Shown in pieces: positions 1 through 8,559 of a stretch of DNA of 64,000 bases. This stretch comes from Frederiksenia canicola (GTDB lineage: Bacteria; Pseudomonadota; Gammaproteobacteria; Enterobacterales; Pasteurellaceae): contig NZ_CP015029.1 in assembly GCF_011455495.1 (NCBI RefSeq), positions 1,178,740 to 1,242,739 of the forward strand, written 5' to 3'. The position numbers and the translations under genes were made by a program. Below the pieces are notes generated by a model, which did not search any database, had not been told where the DNA came from, and saw nothing but the letters and a program-made list of their open reading frames with translations. The number at the start of each line of letters is the position of its first letter. Within the stretch, counting starts at the first letter, position 1.

Positions 1-384
1 TTCGCCGAAGCCTTGCTTTCGGCCGTCGGCGGCTGTTACAGGGTTGAAACAGAAACTAAACTAAATCATATCATTGCGATCACAGGCAGTAGTCCAGCCT
101 ATTTCTTTAGATTTATGGAAGCGATGCAGCAATCGGCCGTCGACATGGGCTTTAGTGAGCAAGATGCCCGCCAACTGGTGCAAGCGGCAGCACTGGGGGC
201 CGCAAAAATGGTGGTGGCAAATCCTGATTTGCCGATCGCCACTTTGCGAGAAAATGTGACCTCCAAAGGCGGTACGACGGCACAGGCTTTGGTGGTATTT
301 GAGCAAAATGACTTAACCAAAACCGTTGATCAAGCGATGCACGCCGCAATCAAGCGAGCTGAGGAGTTGGAAAAATTACTATGA
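1..384 (+). CDS. proC: pyrroline-5-carboxylate reductase, C-terminal part (cut by window start)
   Basis: Last step of proline synthesis: NAD(P)H-dependent reduction of pyrroline-5-carboxylate in the cytosol. The reading frame is open from base 1, so the gene begins outside the window. The visible 127 residues match the family's dimerisation domain: AEALLSAVG, then TGSSPAYFF, the GAAKM stretch and the ENVTSKGGTTAQAL signature typical of ProC. The N-terminal Rossmann fold is missing only because of the window edge. Its stop overlaps the start of the next gene by four bases (ATGA), so the two are probably co-transcribed. The family call is secure. Confidence 0.95.
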   Translation, partial: FAEALLSAVGGCYRVETETKLNHIIAITGSSPAYFFRFMEAMQQSAVDMGFSEQDARQLVQAAALGAAKMVVANPDLPIATLRENVTSKGGTTAQALVVFEQNDLTKTVDQAMHAAIKRAEELEKLL

Positions 385-1553
385 TGAAATTATCCCTTTT
401 TCAATTATCTCCTTTTCAATGGTCGGCATTTAACTTCTTCGGCTTTTATGCCGCTTTTGGCGTGTTGTTGCCGTTTTTGCCCGTATGGCTGAAATACCAC
501 GGCTACGACACCGATATTATCGGCTTGCTGATTGCTTTGGGTTATCTATTCCGTTTTGTCGGGGCGATGTTTTTCTCACGTTCGGTGAAAAATCCTAACC
601 AGTTGATCCCACTTAACCGCTTTCTCACTTGGGCAACGGTGGCCGTGCTGTTTGTGGTGGCGTGGGCAGTTGGTTCGATTTGGCTGTTATTACCTGCGAT
701 TGCAGTGTTCCATATTTTTAACGGTGGCTCAATGCCGATTGCTGATACCATTTCATCGACCTATCAACAGCAAATTGGAATGGACTACGGGCGGTCGAGA
801 TTGTTTGGCTCGGTGGCGTTTGTGGTTGGTTCAATTTCCACAGGCTATTTAGTTGGTTGGTTAGGTGAAAGTGCGATTATCGGGATTCTAATCGGCTGGC
901 TAGTGTTTCTTGGTGTGGGGATTAGTTTCAACCCAAGCCAAAAATTTGTGGAAAATAGCAAAAACGACAATCAATCTGCTAGCGACGTGGGCTATTTGAC
1001 ATTGATGAAAGTACCAACGACGTTGAAAATGTTGATTGCGATTTCGTTAATTCAATCTTCGCACGCCGCATATTACGCCTACAGTACGCTTTATTGGACA
1101 AGCAGCGGTATTTCAACTACCCACACCAGTTTTTTATGGGGAGCAGCCGTTGTCGCAGAGATCACTTTTTTCTTTTTTGCGAATAAGCTATTTAAAGCGT
1201 GGAAAACGCAACACTTGATCATTCTTGCTGCCTTGGGGGCAATGGTCCGTTGGGCAATTTTGGCATCGACTAATCAGTTTGCTATCCTGTTTGCTGCTCA
1301 GCTATTGCATGCCATTTCTTATGCAATGGGGCATTATGCTATGATCCGTTATATTTCCACACAACCCGTTGAACACAATGCCAAACTGCAAGCTCTCTAT
1401 TTTAGTTGGGCAAGCTGTGGGGTGATGGCGTTGTTTACCTTTATTGCTGGTTTGGTTTATCAAATTTCCCCTGCATTTAGTTTTTGGCTAATGCTGATTT
1501 TCGCTCTGCCAGCGATTTTTATCGTACCGAAAAAGTTTGAAAGTAAAGTCTAG
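381..1553 (+). CDS. MFS transporter, HcaT (3-phenylpropionate transporter) family
   Basis: A 390-residue inner-membrane carrier with about twelve hydrophobic segments. It aligns from memory along its length with E. coli HcaT: an N-terminal GFYAAFGVLLPFLPVWL segment, DYGRSRLFGSVAFVVGS in the middle, and HAAYYAYSTLYW opening the second half. HcaT is described as a proton-driven uptake system for phenylpropionate, but no aromatic catabolism genes lie nearby, so the substrate here is unknown. The ATG overlaps the proC stop (ATGA), which suggests translational coupling. An inverted pair of uptake sequences follows the stop. Confidence 0.8.
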   Translation: MMKLSLFQLSPFQWSAFNFFGFYAAFGVLLPFLPVWLKYHGYDTDIIGLLIALGYLFRFVGAMFFSRSVKNPNQLIPLNRFLTWATVAVLFVVAWAVGSIWLLLPAIAVFHIFNGGSMPIADTISSTYQQQIGMDYGRSRLFGSVAFVVGSISTGYLVGWLGESAIIGILIGWLVFLGVGISFNPSQKFVENSKNDNQSASDVGYLTLMKVPTTLKMLIAISLIQSSHAAYYAYSTLYWTSSGISTTHTSFLWGAAVVAEITFFFFANKLFKAWKTQHLIILAALGAMVRWAILASTNQFAILFAAQLLHAISYAMGHYAMIRYISTQPVEHNAKLQALYFSWASCGVMALFTFIAGLVYQISPAFSFWLMLIFALPAIFIVPKKFESKV

Positions 1554-1557
1554 GCTT

Positions 1558-1615
1558 ACAAGCGGTTAATTTTAGACAGGGTTTTGCAAATTTTGTTTTG
1601 GAACTTACCGCTTGT
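1558..1615. terminator. inverted uptake-sequence pair, possible terminator
   Basis: ACAAGCGGT at 1558-1566 and its reverse complement ACCGCTTGT at 1607-1615 face each other just after the MFS gene. The arms extend imperfectly (GGTTAA against TTACC), giving a stem with a loop of about 40 bases that contains TTTTGCAAATTTTG. Such paired uptake signals often serve as terminators in this family; that role is inferred here. Confidence 0.5.
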
Positions 1616-1692
1616 TTCATTTTTTCCTTGTAATTTTAGGGATTTTTGCTACATTCCAAAGGTTATTTTTCCATTTAAACAGAAGGTTGAAA

Positions 1693-2232
1693 ATGAACCA
1701 ACTTGATTTAATCAAATCCTCGATCAAATCCATTCCTGATTATCCAAAAACAGGCATTATTTTCCGTGATATTACCTCATTATTAGAAGTACCGGAGGCT
1801 TTCCAAGCCTCTGTTGATGCGATTGTTACTGAGTTTAAAGGTAAAGGCATCACCAAAATTGTTGGTACCGAATCCCGTGGTTTTATTTTTGGGGCACCAG
1901 TGGCGTTAGCCTTAGGCGTACCGTTTGTGTTAGTACGTAAACCGAAGAAATTACCGCGTGCGGTGATTTCGCAATCTTATACCTTGGAATACGGCGAAGA
2001 TACGTTAGAAATCCACACCGATGCGATCCAAAAAGGCGATAATGTATTGATTATTGACGATTTATTAGCAACTGGCGGCACCGTTGAAGCAACCGCAAAA
2101 CTCATTCGCCGTTTAGAAGGTACCGTTGAAAATGCGGCTTTTGTGATCTGGTTACCAGAATTAAAAGGGGCAGAGCGTTTAGCTGAAGCGGGCATCAAAT
2201 CTTTCACTTTAGTGAGTTTTGACGGTCATTAA
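1693..2232 (+). CDS. apt: adenine phosphoribosyltransferase
   Basis: Purine salvage enzyme that converts adenine plus PRPP to AMP in the cytosol. The 179-residue product has the PRPP-binding signature [13 protein letters not shown], the [12 protein letters not shown] loop and the LVRKPKKLP segment of bacterial Apt. The frame is open further upstream, but the ATG at 1693 ([11 protein letters not shown]) gives the usual family length and has AGAAGG about seven bases before it. The longer form would start inside the uptake-sequence hairpin, so it was not used. dnaX follows after 23 bases, the common apt-dnaX order in gammaproteobacteria. Confidence 0.96.
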   Translation: MNQLDLIKSSIKSIPDYPKTGIIFRDITSLLEVPEAFQASVDAIVTEFKGKGITKIVGTESRGFIFGAPVALALGVPFVLVRKPKKLPRAVISQSYTLEYGEDTLEIHTDAIQKGDNVLIIDDLLATGGTVEATAKLIRRLEGTVENAAFVIWLPELKGAERLAEAGIKSFTLVSFDGH

Positions 2233-2255
2233 TTTTCACGAAAAGTAGGTATCCT

Positions 2256-4298
2256 GTGTCCTATCAAGTTCTTGCACGCAAATGGCGACCACAACGGTTT
2301 AACCAAGTGGTTGGGCAACAACACGTTTTATCCGCTCTTGAAAACGGTTTGAGAGAAAATCGGCTACATCACGCTTATCTTTTCTCGGGCACGCGTGGCG
2401 TGGGTAAAACATCGATTGCCCGATTATTTGCCAAAGGCTTGAATTGCGAAACGGGGATTACCGAGGATCCTTGCGGTGAGTGTGCGAATTGTAAAGCGAT
2501 TGAAGAAGGGCGTTTTATCGACTTAATCGAAATCGACGCCGCATCTCGCACCAAAGTGGAAGACACCCGAGAGCTACTTGACAATGTGCAATATAAACCA
2601 ACGGTTGGACGTTTTAAGGTCTATCTGATTGACGAAGTGCATATGCTTTCTCGCAGCAGCTTTAATGCCTTGCTGAAAACCTTGGAAGAGCCGCCGGAGT
2701 ACGTCAAATTCCTGCTTGCTACCACGGATCCGCAAAAACTACCGATTACGATTTTGTCGCGTTGTATGCAATTTCATTTGCGTGCATTAGATCAAACTCA
2801 AATTCGTGATCACCTTGAGTTCATTCTCAATCAAGAAAACATCCCTTATGAATTAACCGCTTTGGACAAGCTTGCCAAAGCGGCACAAGGCAGTATTCGA
2901 GATTCTCTCAGCCTGACCGACCAAGCGATTGCCGTTAGCAATGGCAATATTACCTTGCCAATTGTCAGTACAATGTTGGGGCTGATTGACGATCATCAGC
3001 CTGTTGAATTGGTTCAAGCCCTTGCCCTTGCCGATGGCGAAAAAGCGATGAAAGTGATTCAATCTGTCGCCAAAAAAGGCGTAGATTGGCAACAAATGTT
3101 GAGCGACGTGGCAGAAACGTTGCACCAAATTGCGATGTTGCAACTGCTGCCACATCATGCCCAAGAAGATAGCCCCTTGCATTTTTTGGCTCGCCAACTG
3201 CCGCCTGAAGATGTGCAATTTTTCTATCAACTGATGCTTACGGGCAAAAAGGAGCTACCTTTTGCTCCTGAGCAACGTGTTGGCGTGGAAATGACCGTTT
3301 TGCGTGCTTTGGCGTTTCACCCGAAAAATGCCGATAAAATCGTCAATCCAACTCAGCCTGCTATGAGCCAACAAACGCAGCCGGCATCAAATTCTACTCA
3401 GCAGATCGCCCAGCTGCGTGAGCGGTTGAGCCAAAATCAGCCAACGCAAACACAAGCTCAGATTCCGCCGCCTACACAAGCGGTCAGATCCGATGAAAAA
3501 TTTGCAAATCCTGCCGCAAAACCGACCGCTTCGCAGCTTGTTCAAACGTCTGAAACGCAATCGGATAATCCAACAGATACACTGACAAAAGCGAATATGG
3601 CATTGCGTGCGTTGAGCAAGCTCGATGCCACTTTAGCAGGTGCCGAAAAAAAAAAGCCTGACCCCGTAGTCCTTCCACAAGCGGTGAAGAAAACACAAAA
3701 TTTGCAAGAGCGTTTTGCGAAATTGGGTGCTCAACCCACTCACCAGCCATCTGCAGAAACTAAAAATGAGCCGCAGAAAAAAGAGGAGGATTACCGTTGG
3801 ACGTGGCTGAATCCTGAATTAGAAACGCAAGACGACGCACCAAAACCGTCCGATATCAAATTAGCGATCTTGCAAGAACGCACCCCTGAATTAGTCAAAA
3901 AAACCATCGAATTGGCATGTGAGCAAGATGAATGGAGTAATATTGTTGGACGGTTACAGCTAGGTGGGCTTACTCGCCAAGTCGCCTTAAACAGCTATCT
4001 CGCTAGTCGTCAAGAGAACGAATTGCAGCTTGTATTGAAGCCTGCCATGGCACATTTACAAAATCCAGAAACCTTGCAGTTTCTTGGCGAAGCACTAACT
4101 AAACTGGGCTTAAAATATCAATTAACCTTAGGCGAAAGCAGTGAACACAAAACTCCGCTCGAAATTCGCCGTCAGATTTTTGAAAATCTCACGCTAGATG
4201 CAAAAAATGCCTTGTTTGCCGATGAAAAACTACAACTACTACGTGATGCATTCGATGCCGAAATTGATGAAGCAACAGTAAGGGCAGTGGCGGAGTAG
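2256..4298 (+). CDS. dnaX: DNA polymerase III subunits tau and gamma
   Basis: Clamp-loader ATPase of the replicative polymerase; full-length tau is 680 residues. Seen: Walker A GTRGVGKT at 45-52, zinc-binding cysteines 64, 73, 76 and 79, DEVH at 126-129 and the SRC arginine-finger motif at 168-170. A low-complexity Q/T/P-rich linker (about 365-520) separates the ATPase core from the tau C-terminal domain. The start is GTG at 2256 with TAGGT six bases upstream; MSYQVLARKWRP is the canonical N-terminus. A slippery heptamer at 3650-3656 should yield the shorter gamma form. Two uptake sequences (3476-3484 and 3677-3685) lie in the linker, where protein sequence is least constrained. Confidence 0.97.
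   Translation: MSYQVLARKWRPQRFNQVVGQQHVLSALENGLRENRLHHAYLFSGTRGVGKTSIARLFAKGLNCETGITEDPCGECANCKAIEEGRFIDLIEIDAASRTKVEDTRELLDNVQYKPTVGRFKVYLIDEVHMLSRSSFNALLKTLEEPPEYVKFLLATTDPQKLPITILSRCMQFHLRALDQTQIRDHLEFILNQENIPYELTALDKLAKAAQGSIRDSLSLTDQAIAVSNGNITLPIVSTMLGLIDDHQPVELVQALALADGEKAMKVIQSVAKKGVDWQQMLSDVAETLHQIAMLQLLPHHAQEDSPLHFLARQLPPEDVQFFYQLMLTGKKELPFAPEQRVGVEMTVLRALAFHPKNADKIVNPTQPAMSQQTQPASNSTQQIAQLRERLSQNQPTQTQAQIPPPTQAVRSDEKFANPAAKPTASQLVQTSETQSDNPTDTLTKANMALRALSKLDATLAGAEKKKPDPVVLPQAVKKTQNLQERFAKLGAQPTHQPSAETKNEPQKKEEDYRWTWLNPELETQDDAPKPSDIKLAILQERTPELVKKTIELACEQDEWSNIVGRLQLGGLTRQVALNSYLASRQENELQLVLKPAMAHLQNPETLQFLGEALTKLGLKYQLTLGESSEHKTPLEIRRQIFENLTLDAKNALFADEKLQLLRDAFDAEIDEATVRAVAE
3638..3661 (+). 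promoter_or_regulatory. programmed -1 frameshift site in dnaX
   Basis: Ten A residues (3646-3655) followed by G create the heptamer A AAA AAG at 3650-3656 in the dnaX frame, the same slippery site as in E. coli. A slip of -1 gives one GCC codon (3656-3658) and then TGA (3659-3661), ending gamma at 468 residues. AGGT at 3638-3641, eight bases upstream, is placed like the internal Shine-Dalgarno stimulator of E. coli. The downstream hairpin is weak: CTTCCAC at 3672 against GTGAAG at 3684 with one bulge. Confidence 0.85.
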
Positions 4299-4327
4299 AA
4301 AAGAAATTCTTTTTTATGACCTTTTAG

Positions 4328-4420
4328 CAGCGGATCTCTGTGTCCGTTTGCAACAAGCAGTTGAATGTAGCAAAGATCTTACTCATATGTTTACGGGCGG
4401 ACATATAGGTCCACCTCTAC
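4328..4420. repeat. intergenic inverted repeat of GGAC/GTCC type
   Basis: The 142 bases between dnaX and the next gene hold two related arms in opposite orientation: GCGGATCTCTGTGTCCG from 4330 and GCGGACATATAGGTCCACC from 4397. Each arm is itself partly palindromic. The unit resembles short intergenic hairpin repeats rather than coding DNA; its role is unknown. Confidence 0.5.
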
Positions 4421-4440
4421 AAATAAGAAATCAATTAAAT

Positions 4441-5346
4441 ATGAAAGCCCTAGAAATCAAAAACTTAGTAAAACAATATCAAACCGGTGTGCAGGCATTG
4501 CGGGGGATTGATCTGACCGTGGAGCAGGGGGATTTTTACGCATTGCTTGGGCATAACGGGGCAGGGAAATCGACCACTATCGGTATTATCAGCTCGTTGG
4601 TGAATAAAACGAGCGGATCGGTGAAGGTATTTGGTTACGATTTAGATACGCAAAAAGTTCAATTAAAACAACAAATTGGCTTGGTGCCACAAGAGTTTAA
4701 TTTCAATCAATTTGAAAAAGTAATCGATATTCTGCTCAACCAAGCGGGCTTTTACGGTATTGATCGTTCTTTAGCGTTGGAACGAGCACAATATTGGCTA
4801 CGCAAGTTGGAGTTGTGGGACAAACGTGATGCCTTAACCCGTGAGCTGTCAGGTGGTATGAAGCGGAGGGTGATGATCGCCCGTGCGTTAATGCATAGTC
4901 CGAAATTATTGATTTTAGATGAACCAACTGCTGGGGTGGATATTGAACTTCGCCGCAGCCTTTGGGATTTCTTGCGTGAGCTTAATCAACAAGGCACAAC
5001 CATTATTTTAACCACACACTATCTGGAAGAAGCGGAAACCTTGTGTCGTAATATCGGGATTATTCAACAAGGGCAGCTGATTGAAAATACCTCAATGAAA
5101 GCTCTGCTTGCCAAGCTCGAAACGGAAACTTTTTTGCTAGATTTAGCGGAAAATCGACCGCTTACAATTGAAAATTACCCCTTCGAATGGCTTGATGAAA
5201 CGACTTTAGAAGTCGAGGTGAAACGCCAACAAGGGCTGAATAATTTGTTCCAACAGCTTACTACCCAACAGATCGAAGTGTTAAGTTTACGCAACAAATC
5301 AAACCGTTTAGAAGAACTATTTATGCGATATAAGGAAAGTAAATGA
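4441..5346 (+). CDS. yadG: ABC exporter ATP-binding protein, YadG type
   Basis: Nucleotide-binding subunit (301 residues) of an ABC-2 type exporter. It has GHNGAGKST (Walker A), the signature ELSGGMKRR, Walker B LLILDEPTAGVD and the switch histidine in TTHYLEEAE. The match to E. coli YadG is close throughout, including GIISSLVNKTSG and the ending NRLEELFM. The ATG at 4441 starts the conserved MKALEIKNLVKQY; an upstream extension to 4348 would be translated from the intergenic repeat and was rejected. It overlaps the permease gene by four bases. The exported substrate of YadGH is not established. Confidence 0.9.
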   Translation: MKALEIKNLVKQYQTGVQALRGIDLTVEQGDFYALLGHNGAGKSTTIGIISSLVNKTSGSVKVFGYDLDTQKVQLKQQIGLVPQEFNFNQFEKVIDILLNQAGFYGIDRSLALERAQYWLRKLELWDKRDALTRELSGGMKRRVMIARALMHSPKLLILDEPTAGVDIELRRSLWDFLRELNQQGTTIILTTHYLEEAETLCRNIGIIQQGQLIENTSMKALLAKLETETFLLDLAENRPLTIENYPFEWLDETTLEVEVKRQQGLNNLFQQLTTQQIEVLSLRNKSNRLEELFMRYKESK

Positions 5347-6098
5347 TCGGTTTTTACACATTAGCGACAAAAGAAACCAAACGTGTGCTACGGATTTGGC
5401 GACAAACTTTAGTGCCACCCATCATCACCACAACGCTCTATTTCCTGATTTTCGGCACACTGATTGGCAAACGCATTGGCGAGATGAATGGCGTAAGTTA
5501 TATGCAGTTTATTGCCCCTGGGCTGATTATGATGTCGGCGATCACTGCGGCTTATACCAATACCGCATCGTCTTTTTTCTTGAGCAAATTTGTGCGTAAT
5601 ATCGAAGAATTACTCGTTTCACCACTCTCAACTCATACCATTATTTGGGGCTATGTAGCGGGCAGCATTATGCGTGGGATCTTTGTTGGGGTGCTAGTCA
5701 CGGCGGTGACATTGTGCTTTATGTCGTTTAATATTCATTCGTGGAGTATGATTATTTTAACGATGCTGATGACCACAATTGCTTTTGCATTAGGTGGTTT
5801 GATCAATGCCGTTTTTGCCAATACTTTTGATGATATTGGTATTATCCCGACTTTTGTTCTTACACCGTTGACTTACCTTGGCGGCGTGTTTTATTCGATC
5901 AATCTCTTGCCTGAATTTTGGCAAGGGGTATCACAATTTAACCCGATTGTGTATATGATCAGCGGCTTCCGCTATGGCTTTCTCGGTATCAGCGATGTGT
6001 CAATTTACTATACCTTCGGCGTGCTAGGATTGCTAATCATTGTGCTTTATTCATGGGCGTATTATTTGATCGAAAAAGGAGTGGGATTACGTTCATAA
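5343..6098 (+). CDS. yadH: ABC-2 type exporter permease, YadH type
   Basis: Membrane partner of the preceding ATPase: 251 residues with about six transmembrane segments and the ABC-2 family signature in FVLTPLTYLGGVFYSINLLP. The N-terminus KETKRVLRIWRQTLVPPIITT is typical of YadH. Its ATG overlaps the yadG stop (ATGA), so the subunits are translationally coupled. No substrate-binding protein is present, as expected for an exporter. A reverse-oriented uptake sequence (6122-6130) follows before the convergent modE gene. Confidence 0.9.
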   Translation: MIGFYTLATKETKRVLRIWRQTLVPPIITTTLYFLIFGTLIGKRIGEMNGVSYMQFIAPGLIMMSAITAAYTNTASSFFLSKFVRNIEELLVSPLSTHTIIWGYVAGSIMRGIFVGVLVTAVTLCFMSFNIHSWSMIILTMLMTTIAFALGGLINAVFANTFDDIGIIPTFVLTPLTYLGGVFYSINLLPEFWQGVSQFNPIVYMISGFRYGFLGISDVSIYYTFGVLGLLIIVLYSWAYYLIEKGVGLRS

Positions 6099-6155
6099 TT
6101 GCAAAATGTTAGGCAGAACTGACCGCTTGTAGCTCGAAGAACGAAGTGCTTCGGG

Positions 6156-6923
6156 CTACAATGCTAACAACACAATCTGTTCTGGGTCGATACTTACCCA
6201 AATTTTTTCGCCTGCGACTAATGGCATTTCATGATGGACAGTTGCAAAACATTCCACATTGCCTGCCTCTAATGCCACCTCATTGGTTTCCCCTTTTTGA
6301 ATAATTTCACAAACTGTTGCGATAAAACGGTTTGGTAGATTTGGTTCTTGCGTGTGCAATGTTAGCCACGGGGCTTTAATCATCAACATCACTTCTTTGC
6401 CTTCAGCTAATTGCAACCGTTGGCGGCTTGATTCGGTGATACAAGCGGTCAGATTCTCAGGGAAATTTGCAATTTCGATCATCACATCACAATGTACGCC
6501 TTTTTCATCAAGGCGTTTCACTTTGCCGAAAAACTGATTTCTGGCACTACTTTGCGGGGAAAATTTTGCGGTAGCAGAGAGCAGACTATCGAGCGGAATT
6601 TGCTCATCTTGCAAAATTTCAAACGCTTTCTCTTGAGTTTTCGCTAATAAATCATAGAGTTGCAGCAGACGCTCGGCATAATGTGTTAGCTGCGTGCCAC
6701 CGCCATTTTTTCCACCAGCGTTGCGTTCTAACAGCGGTTTCGGGCTGATAGCATTCATCGCTTCCAAATGATCCCATGCACTTTTATAACTGACATTGGC
6801 ATTTTTTGCGGCTTGATTAATTGAGCCACTTTGGCGAATTTCTTTAAGTAGTCGCACTCGTTTAGGATCGACAAAAAGTTGTTGCTGTAACTTAATCGTT
6901 AGCAAAATTTCAGTTTGTTGCAT
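6156..6923 (-). CDS. modE: molybdate-responsive transcriptional regulator ModE
   Basis: DNA-binding molybdate sensor (255 residues). The N-terminal half is a LysR-like winged helix (RLLKEIRQSGSINQAAKNANVSYKSAWDHL) followed by the LLERNAGGKNGGG segment diagnostic of ModE. The C-terminal half has two tandem Mop/TOBE repeats starting near SARNQFFGKVKRL and NRFIATVCEIIQKG, which bind molybdate. It is divergent from modABC and shares a 104-bp control region holding the proposed operator. By analogy with E. coli, molybdate-bound ModE would repress modABC. An uptake sequence lies inside the gene at 6441-6449. Confidence 0.96.
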   Translation of the reverse strand: MQQTEILLTIKLQQQLFVDPKRVRLLKEIRQSGSINQAAKNANVSYKSAWDHLEAMNAISPKPLLERNAGGKNGGGTQLTHYAERLLQLYDLLAKTQEKAFEILQDEQIPLDSLLSATAKFSPQSSARNQFFGKVKRLDEKGVHCDVMIEIANFPENLTACITESSRQRLQLAEGKEVMLMIKAPWLTLHTQEPNLPNRFIATVCEIIQKGETNEVALEAGNVECFATVHHEMPLVAGEKIWVSIDPEQIVLLAL

Positions 6924-6971
6924 TGTTCACTCCGCATTTTTGTAGATATTCTAAAAGCATACTCGCTTTTT

Positions 6972-6999
6972 ATCATTATATAATTTATTATATATCGAG
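6972..6999. promoter_or_regulatory. ModE operator, candidate
   Basis: An imperfect palindrome of 12-base half-sites, ATCATTATATAA and TTATATATCGAG, separated by TTTA, lies between modE and modA. The half-sites agree at 9 of 12 positions and contain the TATATA core of known ModE sites. Position and partner gene support the call; binding is inferred. Confidence 0.7.
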
Positions 7000-7027
7000 A
7001 TTTTAACCCTTTCTTGGAGTACTAAAA

Positions 7028-7786
7028 ATGAAAAAAGCGTTACTTAAATTAACACTAACTACCGCATTTGGCTTGGTTTCTACTGTAGCACTAGCGGAAA
7101 ACATCACGGTTTTTGCTGCTGCGTCAATGACCAATGTATTACAACAAATCGGTGATGAGTACAAAAAACAACATCCCGAGGACTCTTTAACTTTCTCTTT
7201 TGCTGGATCGTCAACATTGGCGAAACAAATTGAGCAGGACGCACCAGCGGATTTATTTGTTTCTGCTGATCAAAAATGGATGGATTATGTTGCACAAAAA
7301 CAACCGCAAAAGACCAAAAATATCAGAGTGTTAGCTGAAAATGCCTTAGTGTTAATTGCACCTAGTGCAAGCACTTTGAACGTGGCTAGTGTGAAAGAGA
7401 TCAATTTTAAATCTGTGATTAGTGAGAGCTACTTAGCGGTAGGCGATGATAACGTGCCGGTTGGTCGTTATGCGAGAAAAGCGTTAGAAAACTTAGGGTT
7501 ATGGGCGGATGTGGAAAATCGCTTATCGAAAGCGAAAGATGTGCGTGCAGTGCTTGCCTACATTGAACGGGGAGAGCTGCCGTTAGGTATTGTCTATTCA
7601 ACGGACGCTAAAATTAGCGATAAAGTGAAAGTAGTGGCAGAGTTCCCACAAGAAAGCTATGGCAAAGTAGTTTATCCTGCCGCAACGTTGAGTGAAAAAG
7701 CCGAAGCAAAACGTTTTCTTGACTACCTTTCAAGCCCAGTTGCTCAAATGGCATTTGAAAAAGCGGGTTTTAAACTTGTAAAATAG
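7028..7786 (+). CDS. modA: molybdate-binding periplasmic protein
   Basis: Captures molybdate (or tungstate) in the periplasm and delivers it to ModBC. The 252-residue precursor starts with a signal peptide ending in VSTVALA, with cleavage likely before ENITVFAAASM. FAAASMTNVL, FSFAGSSTLAKQIEQDAPADLFVSAD and DDNVPVGRYARKAL are the classic ModA segments that shape the oxyanion pocket. The start has CTTGGAG upstream. It is separated from modB by 77 bases that hold an imperfect hairpin, while modB and modC are adjacent. Confidence 0.96.
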   Translation: MKKALLKLTLTTAFGLVSTVALAENITVFAAASMTNVLQQIGDEYKKQHPEDSLTFSFAGSSTLAKQIEQDAPADLFVSADQKWMDYVAQKQPQKTKNIRVLAENALVLIAPSASTLNVASVKEINFKSVISESYLAVGDDNVPVGRYARKALENLGLWADVENRLSKAKDVRAVLAYIERGELPLGIVYSTDAKISDKVKVVAEFPQESYGKVVYPAATLSEKAEAKRFLDYLSSPVAQMAFEKAGFKLVK

Positions 7787-7797
7787 TTTACATTAAG

Positions 7798-7860
7798 CAG
7801 GGGGGGCTTGACCCACCATGTCATTTTAATCATTTTTGGTGGAGCAAGACCCATCCTACT
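7798..7860. repeat. imperfect inverted repeat between modA and modB
   Basis: GGGGGGGCTTGACCCACC near 7799 and GGTGGAGCAAGACCCATCC near 7838 are imperfect reverse complements (about 16 of 22 pairs), leaving a loop of roughly 20 bases. No T-run follows. It could protect the 3' end of modA mRNA or reduce read-through into modBC. Confidence 0.45.
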
Positions 7861-7863
7861 ATT

Positions 7864-8553
7864 ATGTTTTTTTCGTTTACCTCCCAAGAACTCAATGCCA
7901 TTTTTCTTAGCCTGAAAATTGCATCGGTCGCGATTCTTTTGGCGTTGCCTTTTGCGATTGCGGTGGCATGGCTGCTTGCTCGTAAAAATTTTTGGGGCAA
8001 AAATTTGCTCAATGGCATTATTCACTTACCGCTTGTCTTGCCGCCAGTCGTTATCGGTTACCTTTTGTTGGTACTGATGGCAAAAAAAGGGGCGATCGGG
8101 CAGCTACTCTGGCAATGGTTCGGTTTTTCGTTTAGTTTCTCGTGGCGTGGTGCAGTGCTGGCGTCAATGGTAATGGCATTTCCGTTGATGGTGCGGGCAA
8201 TCCGACTTTCTTTTGAAAATATTGATCCAAAACTTGAACAAGCCGCTCGTACGTTAGGGGCTAGTCCGTTGAAAGTCTTTTTCACGTTGAATTTACCGCT
8301 CTCTTTTGTTGGTATTGTCTCAGGGGCAGTATTGGGCTTTGCTCGTTCTCTTGGTGAGTTTGGAGCAACTATTACCTTTGTCTCGAATATCCCGAACGAA
8401 ACCCAAACCATTCCCGCTGCACTTTACACCTTCATTGAAACCCCCGATGGCGAGCTGGCAGCTGCACGGCTCTGTTTGGTGGCGATTGTGATTTCGTTAA
8501 TTGCCTTGTTCTGTTCCGAGTGGTTGGCACAAAAACAACAAAAATATAAGTAG
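7864..8553 (+). CDS. modB: molybdate ABC transporter permease
   Basis: Inner-membrane channel subunit (229 residues, about five to six transmembrane segments). The binding-protein-dependent transport motif lies in LEQAARTLGASPLKVFFTLNLPLS, the coupling helix that docks on ModC. GFARSLGEFGATITFVSNIPNETQTIP is highly typical of ModB. The start codon follows the intergenic hairpin directly and its ribosome-binding site is weak, so translation may be limited. modC starts within seven bases of its stop. Confidence 0.95.
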   Translation: MFFSFTSQELNAIFLSLKIASVAILLALPFAIAVAWLLARKNFWGKNLLNGIIHLPLVLPPVVIGYLLLVLMAKKGAIGQLLWQWFGFSFSFSWRGAVLASMVMAFPLMVRAIRLSFENIDPKLEQAARTLGASPLKVFFTLNLPLSFVGIVSGAVLGFARSLGEFGATITFVSNIPNETQTIPAALYTFIETPDGELAAARLCLVAIVISLIALFCSEWLAQKQQKYK

Positions 8554-8559
8554 GTGAAA

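Noticed and set aside
2853-3230. 125-codon minus-strand frame inside dnaX
   Set aside because: It is antisense to conserved dnaX coding sequence, with no ribosome-binding site and no recognisable protein.
3485-3750. dnaX linker as frameshift or assembly error because of the ten-A run
   Set aside because: The full tau frame continues for another 200 conserved residues, and the heptamer plus -1 TGA exactly matches the known programmed site.
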